64,000 nucleotides of DNA, taken from Sciurus carolinensis. Taxonomy: Eukaryota > Chordata > Mammalia > Rodentia > Sciuridae. Below, in pieces: positions 58,460-64,000 of the stretch. The stretch spans positions 132,873,035 through 132,937,034 of the forward strand of contig NC_062222.1 of NCBI RefSeq assembly GCF_902686445.1. The letters run 5' to 3'. Every line of letters begins with the position of its first letter. Position 1 is the stretch's first letter. The notes beneath the pieces are model-generated. The model did no database searches. It was given only the letters and a program-made list of their open reading frames with translations, and was not told the origin of the DNA. The translations under genes and the position numbers were made by a program.

Positions 58460-60500
58460 TAGTGCTTTATAGATAAACATAAAGTTGAAATTCACTGTGG
58501 TGTATTCATATATAATGTAATTTGGTCAATATCTTTCCATCGTTCCTTCCTTTTCCTGTTCCTCCTCCCTCCCCATTAATTCCCTTCCTGTGTATTGTTG
58601 ATCTTTCTTCTATTTTCTTGGGATCCTCCCCCTTTTCGCCCCGATTTGGTCTCGCTTCCACATATGAGACAAAACATTTAACCCTTTACTTTCTACATCT
58701 GGTTTATTCCTCTTAGCATGATGTTTTCCAGTTCCATCCTTTTAGTGACAAATGTCATAATTTTATTCTTCTTTAGAGCTGATTAAAATATCATTGTACC
58801 ATTAAAAAATTTAAAAAAACAAAACATAATAAAAATAAATTTAATAAATAAATACAATAAAAAAACACTTCATTGTGCATATAAACCACATTTTCTTTAT
58901 ACATTCATCTGTTGACAGGCACCTGAACTGGTTCTATAATTTGGCTATTGTCAATTTTGCTGCTACATTTTTTGTTACTGGATCACTATAATATGCAGAT
59001 TTTAGTTCTTTTGGATACATCCTGAGGAGTCAGATACCTGGGTCATATGGTGGTTCTATTTCTAGTCTTTTCAGCAATTTCCCTAGAACTTTCCAAAGTG
59101 GTTGTATTAATTTTTGGTTCCAGCAACAAAGTATGAGTGTGTCTTCCCCTCACTTCCTTGCCATAATTTATTGTTATTTGTATTCTTAAGGTTTGCATTT
59201 CTAACTGGAGTGAGATGAAACCTCTATTTAATTTTGATTGCATATCCCTGGTTTCTAGAAATAATGAATTTTTTTTCATATATTTGTTTTCCATTTGTAT
59301 TTTTTCTTTGGAGAAGTGTCTGTTTAGTTCTTAGAAGAGAGGTCAGCAATATACAGGAAGTACATCTATTAACTGGTTTATTTATTTTTTGTTAATTTTA
59401 TCAAGTTCTTTATGTATTTTGGATACTAATACCCTATTAGAAGAGCAGCTGACAAAGATCTCCATTCTGTGGGCCTTCTCTGCACACTCTTGTTTCCTCC
59501 CCTGAGTGAAACTTTTTTAATTTGATGCCCTTTGGATGATTAATCATTGCGTTACTTCTTGAGCTTTTGGAGTCCTGTTGTGACAGTTGGTGCCTATGCC
59601 AATTTGTTGGAGTGTTGATCCCATGTTTTCTTCTAGCAGTTCTAAAGTTTCTAGTCCAATTCCTAGGTCTTTGATAAACTTTGAGTTGACTTTTGTGCAG
59701 GGTGGAAAATAGGGATCTAGTTTTAATCTTCCACATATGGACATTCAGGTTTCCCAGCAAATTTGTTAAAAAAGCTATCTTTCCTCCAAGTTTTGCTCTT
59801 GGCAACTTAGTCAAGTACCAGAGTACATTATCCACGTGGGTTTGTCTCTGTGTCTATACTACTCCATTGGTTTGCACGTCTGTTCTGGTGCCAGCCCGTG
59901 CTGTTTTGGTTACTAAAGTTCCATAGTATAACGTGAGATTTGGTCTTGTGATGCCTCCAACTATGCACTTTTTTCTCAAGATTGCTTTGACTATTTCCAT
60001 CTCTGGTTCTTCCAAATGAATTTTAGGATTGCTTTATTTCTTATTCTGTCCAGATCATCATTGTTAATTCGATGAGGATTGCATTAAGGCTGTAGAGATT
60101 GGTAATATGGCCACTTTGACAATATTAATTCTGCTTGTCCAAGAACATGAGAGTTCTTTCCACTTTCTAAGGTCTATTTCAATTTCTTTCTTCAAGGTTG
60201 TATAATTTTCATTGTAGCGGTTTTTCACCTCCTTCATTAGATTTATTTCGAGGTATTTTTTGAGGCTATTTTGGATGGGATCATATTCCTGATTTCTTTA
60301 TTATCAGATTGATTACTGGTATATAGGAAAATTGCTGATTTTATAATCTTCTACTTTGCTGAATTCATTTATTAGTTCTAGCAGTCTTCTGTTAGAGCTT
60401 TTTGGGTCTTCTAAGTATAAGGTCACATCATGTATAAACAGTGGCAATTTGACTTCTTCCTTTCCCATTTTTATCCCGTTTGTTTCCTTCTCTTGCCTAA
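58460..60500 (-). mobile_element. sciurid L1, 3' UTR plus part of ORF2
   Basis: Antisense 3' UTR ('gtgtattcatatataatgta', 'tccttccttttcctgttcct') precedes ORF2 antisense: 'ctgttgacaggcacctgaac' (58910), 'gcacactcttgtttcctccc' (59482), 'tgacttttgtgcagggtgga' (59687) and 'caaggttgtataattttcat' (60195). It breaks off near 60500. Frames are broken by many stops. Older than the copy at 13530. Confidence 0.75.
58791..58876 (+). mobile_element. A-rich insertion with 7-bp flanking repeat
   Basis: An A-rich block (58798-58869) interrupts L1 ORF2 antisense. It is flanked by tcattgt at 58791-58797 and 58870-58876. Removing the block restores the expected L1 order. Looks like a retroposed poly(A) tail with almost no body. 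Confidence 0.55.
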
Positions 60501-60879
60501 TTACTCAAGACACTTAAGAGAATGCAAATACAAGCTGCAGATAAATACAAATTGTTAGCAAATTATGTATTTGAGAATTTGGCTTCAGAATGTCTAAATA
60601 AATTTCTAAAAGTTCATAATATTGAAACTGAAAATAAAATAAATAAATTAGCAAATATTTGAATAGATACTTTACCAAAGGATATATACATGCAGAAAAT
60701 AGGCACATAAATGAATACTCAACATCATTATTCATTAGGGAAAGACAAACTGAAGTATAATGAGATAATAGTACACATATATTAGTGCTTCTAAAATTAA
60801 TTAAAAGTGTTGTTCATAAAAAATGGTGAAAAAGTGAAGAAAATAGAATTATCATGAATTGCTTACAGAAATTTTAAAT

Positions 60880-61071
60880 ATCACCTGGTGTGGTAGTACA
60901 TGCATATAATTCCAGCAACTCAGGAGGCTGAAGCAGGAGGACTGCAAACTCAAGGCCAGCCTTAGCAATACAGGGAGATACTGTTTCAAAATAAAAAATG
61001 AAAAGAACTGGAGGCTTGGCTCAGTGGTTAAGAGACCTCTGGTTTCAATCCCAGGTACCAGCAAAAAAAAA
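60880..61071 (+). mobile_element. B1-dID SINE with 13-bp TSD
   Basis: B1 half ('cacctggtgtggtagtacat', 'caggaggctgaagcaggagg') and ID half ('ggaggcttggctcagtggtt', 'tttcaatcccaggtacca') with an A-tail. Flanked by agaaattttaaat at 60867-60879 and 61072-61084, a perfect duplication. Confidence 0.95.
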
Positions 61072-61216
61072 AGAAATTTTAAATTTTAAAATTAAAATTA
61101 AAAATATTTAAAACAAAGCTTTTTTAACAAACAGTAATCATTTCAGTATATATTAAACACATACCTACTATATGACCCAAATATCACAATTCTAAACATT
61201 CAGAAATGAAAATATC

Positions 61217-61420
61217 ATGTGGTGGTGGTGGCACATACCTGTAATCCCAGTGACTTGGGAAACTGAGGCAGGAGAATTGCAAGTTCAAAACCAGCCTCAG
61301 AAACTTAGTAAGTCCCTAAGAAACAGCAAAACCCTGTCTCAAAATAAAAAGTAATAAGAGCTGGCAATGTGGATCCGTGTTTAAGTGCCCCTGGGTTCAA
61401 TCCCCAGAACAACAACAACA
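61217..61420 (+). mobile_element. B1-dID SINE with 8-bp TSD
   Basis: B1 half ('ggtggcacatacctgtaatc', 'tgaggcaggagaattgcaag') and ID half ('gagctggcaatgtggatccg', 'gcccctgggttcaatcccca'), ending in (AAC)n. Flanked by aaaatatc at 61209-61216 and 61421-61428. Separate from the SINE 150 bp upstream. Confidence 0.93.
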
Positions 61421-61929
61421 AAAATATCTACCCAAACAGAGACTTTACATACATATTTGCAGTGACTTTATTTGCAATAGTCCCAAACTGGAAGCAATGC
61501 AGAGTCCACCAATTTGTGAATGAATAAACACATTGTGGGTTTTCCATACAACAAAATAAATGAACTCTTGGTAGGCCCAATAGCATGGATGAATCTCAAA
61601 ATAATTATATTGGGTGGAAAAAGTAACACACAAAAAAGTGCATGACCTATGAATTTGTTTATATAAAATTCTCTGAAATGCAAAATAATCTATAATTACA
61701 GAAGCAGATTGCTTATTACCTGGAGAAGGAGAACAGGAATAGGTAGGGGGAATATCAAGATATTACAAGGGTCACAAGTACAGTTTGCCTGTGATAGATG
61801 TGGTCATTGGCTTACTTGTGGTACTGTTTCACAAGTGTTTAACAGGTACAGAAATGAACCAAATTGTGTGTTTTAGATATGTGCGTTTGCATTTTCCAAT
61901 TATATCTTAATAAACCAATTAAAATTATA

Positions 61930-62735
61930 AAAAACAAAATGACTGAAAAAGGCCAATTAAATCTTCAGCAAAATTGAAAATTTTAATGTCAGGATGGAAA
62001 AGAATGAAAATTCGACAAAATCAGAAAACATTTGTTTATGATACTTATACAGAAAACATGGAACAGGGTACTAAATATCATTAATCATTAAAGAAATGAA
62101 AATTTAAACCACAGTCATATGTTGATGATAAAAACACAAAATAGCATATCCATTTTGGGAAGCAGTATATAAATATCTTATAAAACTAAATATACAAGTA
62201 TCATAAACCCTAGCAATCTAAATTCTATGTGTTATCCAAGAAAATGAAAACATACAACCAAAGAAAAACGTGTAATACGTGTGCATAACCCTTTATTCAT
62301 AAAGACCCCAAATTTGAGATAACACAATGTTTTTCAATAGTTGAACATGGCTAATATACACAGTGAAAAAAAAATTAATTGACACAATAAGAATCAGGAG
62401 AATCTACACAATTTCTTCTTCAGTAATGGCAATCAGGCAAAAAATAATATTTTTCTTATTATTTCATTTATAAAACATATTGAAATAGATTAAAACAATT
62501 TCTAGTGACAAAACAGATCATTGGTTACCTGAACCTGCTCTGGGGAGAGGATTGACTGTAAACATGGAAGAGGAAAGTTCAGGTTATAGAAATGTTTTCT
62601 ATCTGGTTGCATTAGATAGATATATTTGACAATACTCACTGACTACTGTAGCCACCTTAACTTATGACATGTGCATTGTATTATATGCAAATCCCCTTAG
62701 TTTAGTTGATCTGAAAATAACAATAACAGCATCAT
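61930..62735 (+). mobile_element. ancient L1M 3' fragment
   Basis: Sense-strand L1 order again: 'gaaaatttaaaccacagtca' (62098), 'gcatatccattttgggaagc' (62143), 'cattcataaagaccccaaat'-like sequence (62295) and 'ggttacctgaacctgctctg' (62523). A second copy of the C-terminal/3' region already present at 60510-61925, so a different insertion. Confidence 0.55.
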
Positions 62736-62737
62736 AC

Positions 62738-63122
62738 TAGTTTGTTCATTCTGCCATAAAGAAATATCAAATAACGGAGGCTTAAACAACAGAAACTCAT
62801 GTTTTTACAGTTCTGGAAGCTACACATCCAAAATCAAGGTGTCAGCAGCTTTGGCATCCCCTGAGGCTAATCTCCTTGGCTTGCAGAAGACTGCCTGCCG
62901 ACTGTGTCCTCACATGGCCTTTCCTTCCCTCTGCATGCATCCCTAATGTCTCTGCCTCTTCCTATAAGGACTCTAGACACATTGGATTAGGGTCCCGTCC
63001 TCATGAATTGTTCTTATCTTCATCCTCTCTTGAACAACCTTATCTCTAAATGCTTTTGTATTCTGAGGCCCTGAGAGGTGGAATTTCAATACATGAATGT
63101 GAGGAACACTATTCAGACCATA
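62738..63122 (-). mobile_element. MLT1-like MaLR LTR
   Basis: Reversed MLT1 order: 'tttgttcattctgccataaa', 'gaggcttaaacaacagaaac', 'gtgtcctcacatggcctttc', 'cttcctataaggactctaga' and 'cactattcagaccatagta'. Nearly full length, old. Confidence 0.8.
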
Positions 63123-64000
63123 GTATTCCTCCCTCTGGGTGCAGAATCCCTGTCCTTATATGCAAAATACATTCTCTCTCATCCAAAGAGTCCAATCATC
63201 CTAACCCAGTGCCAATAACTTAAATTTATGTCATCTCAATACCACTTAAATAGAGTGTTGGTGAGATCCCAGATATTCGTCCCCAGCTGTGAATATGTGA
63301 AACCAGAATAGTCATCTGCTTTCAGAATATAATGATGAGATTGGCATGAGATACATATTCCCATTCCAAAGGAGAAAGCCATAAAGAACAAGACCATGGT
63401 TCCCAAGAAGGTCTAAAACCTAGCAGGGCAAATTCATTACATTTTAAGTATTTAGAATAGTAGATATAAATGCATTATGTACATGAATACAAAATAGAAA
63501 TTTGCTGAGTGCTCTTTTCTCTGGGTCCACCAACATTATAGCCTTACCTTCCAGGTTCACCAAGGAGGCAATGTTGTCCCTTTTGTCCTATGTCAAAAGT
63601 CTATCCCCATAGTGTTGGAAGAAAAATCTCTGTCCCACGGTCCCAAATATCTTCAGTCTATCATCTCACCTATTTATCATTTTTTTGTGGTGAAATGTTA
63701 AAATTCTTTTCTTTCTCACTTTTGAGATATGCAATACATGGTGTTGGGCTGTGGTCCTCATGCAGGACAATCACTAACACTTCTTCCTTCAGTCTAATGG
63801 AGACCTTCCTCCCTTTGATCAACATCTTCTCTTTCCCCATTACTCCTACCCTACCTCAGCCTCCAGCGACAACCTGTCTTTCCTCTGTTTCTATATTATG
63901 ACATTTTTAGATACCACATGCAAGTAAATCACACAGTGTTTGTTTTCCTTTGCCATTTCTTGGATAGCACTACAAAACCAAAAATAGAGAAATGAAATTG
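63123..64000. other. unassigned sequence
   Basis: Continues past the window edge. No gene recognised. The 103-codon frame at 63590-63901 is Ser/Pro/Phe-rich from CT-rich DNA and has no domain. The far end ('gataccacatgcaagtaaat') may begin another L1M 3' region. Confidence 0.4.

Larger units (their letters stand above)
60510..61925 (+). mobile_element. ancient L1M ORF2/3' fragment
   Basis: Sense-strand, A-rich L1: 'gatactttaccaaaggatat' (60665), 'aatgaatactcaacatcatt' (60709), 'atttgcaatagtcccaaact' (61470) and 'gtgtgttttagatatgtgcg' (61865). Hosts two B1-dID insertions. No intact frame. Confidence 0.7.

Noticed and set aside
58049..58462. 137-codon plus-strand frame rich in Phe, Ile and Leu
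   Set aside because: It is the antisense strand of a decayed L1 ORF2, which is T-rich and gives spurious hydrophobic frames.
59437..59835. 132-codon minus-strand frame
   Set aside because: Lies in L1 ORF2 in the sense direction but the frame is shifted and broken; it is a remnant, not a gene.
60867..61428. CRISPR-like repeat-spacer-repeat arrangement
   Set aside because: The repeats are two SINEs with separate target duplications; the organism is a mammal.

Overview
This is nuclear DNA from a rodent, most probably a squirrel-family (sciurid) animal such as a squirrel, ground squirrel or marmot. The clade call rests on the SINEs. Several are B1-dID dimers, with a 7SL-like left half and a tRNA/ID-like right half. 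Others are short ID elements in which tRNA-like sequence runs straight into poly(A). The young L1 3' ends share one recognisable 3' UTR, and many LTRs belong to the MaLR class. Base composition is AT-rich and CpG-poor. I see no protein-coding exon, RNA gene, gene promoter or conserved gene structure; the open frames are short and mostly fall inside repeats. The window is best read as a gene desert or the inside of a very large intron.

Layout. 0-8.9 kb: mostly unassigned sequence with a MaLR fragment, three B1-dID SINEs and two ancient L2 remnants. 8.9-16.8 kb: one near-full-span ancient L1M element on the minus strand, broken by later insertions. These include an inverted young L1, a head-to-head L1/ID chimera, two ID SINEs and a young L1 with a 5' UTR joined directly to the end of ORF2. 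16.8-22.9 kb: sparse, with a GC-rich patch, a 23-bp-arm palindrome and a 5'-truncated L1. 22.9-32.5 kb: a second ancient L1M on the minus strand, carrying six MaLR LTRs and two SINEs. 32.5-46.9 kb: plus- and minus-strand L1M fragments, MIRs, one clean solo MaLR LTR and a hAT-like relic. 46.9-57.3 kb: mostly unassigned, with a MaLR LTR, two SINE remnants, another hAT-like relic and an MLT1-like LTR. 57.3-64 kb: a minus MaLR LTR, decayed sciurid L1 fragments, plus-strand L1M 3' ends hosting two B1-dIDs, and a last MLT1-like LTR.

The most notable items are two young retrotransposition products. The first, at 13530-15358, is a minus-strand L1 whose tandem-unit 5' UTR (two YY1-like starts about 597 bp apart) is joined to the last part of ORF2 and the 3' UTR. 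ORF1 and most of ORF2 are absent, and the whole is bounded by a 16-bp target-site duplication with one mismatch. The second, at 11435-11868, has an L1 3' end and an ID SINE head to head inside a single 14-bp duplication, as expected if two different RNAs primed the two sides of one break. A short interstitial telomere array lies inside the first element. Nothing here resembles a new gene system, so the interest lies in retroelement mechanics. Repeat names come from remembered family sequences, not a database search, and boundaries of the older repeats are approximate.
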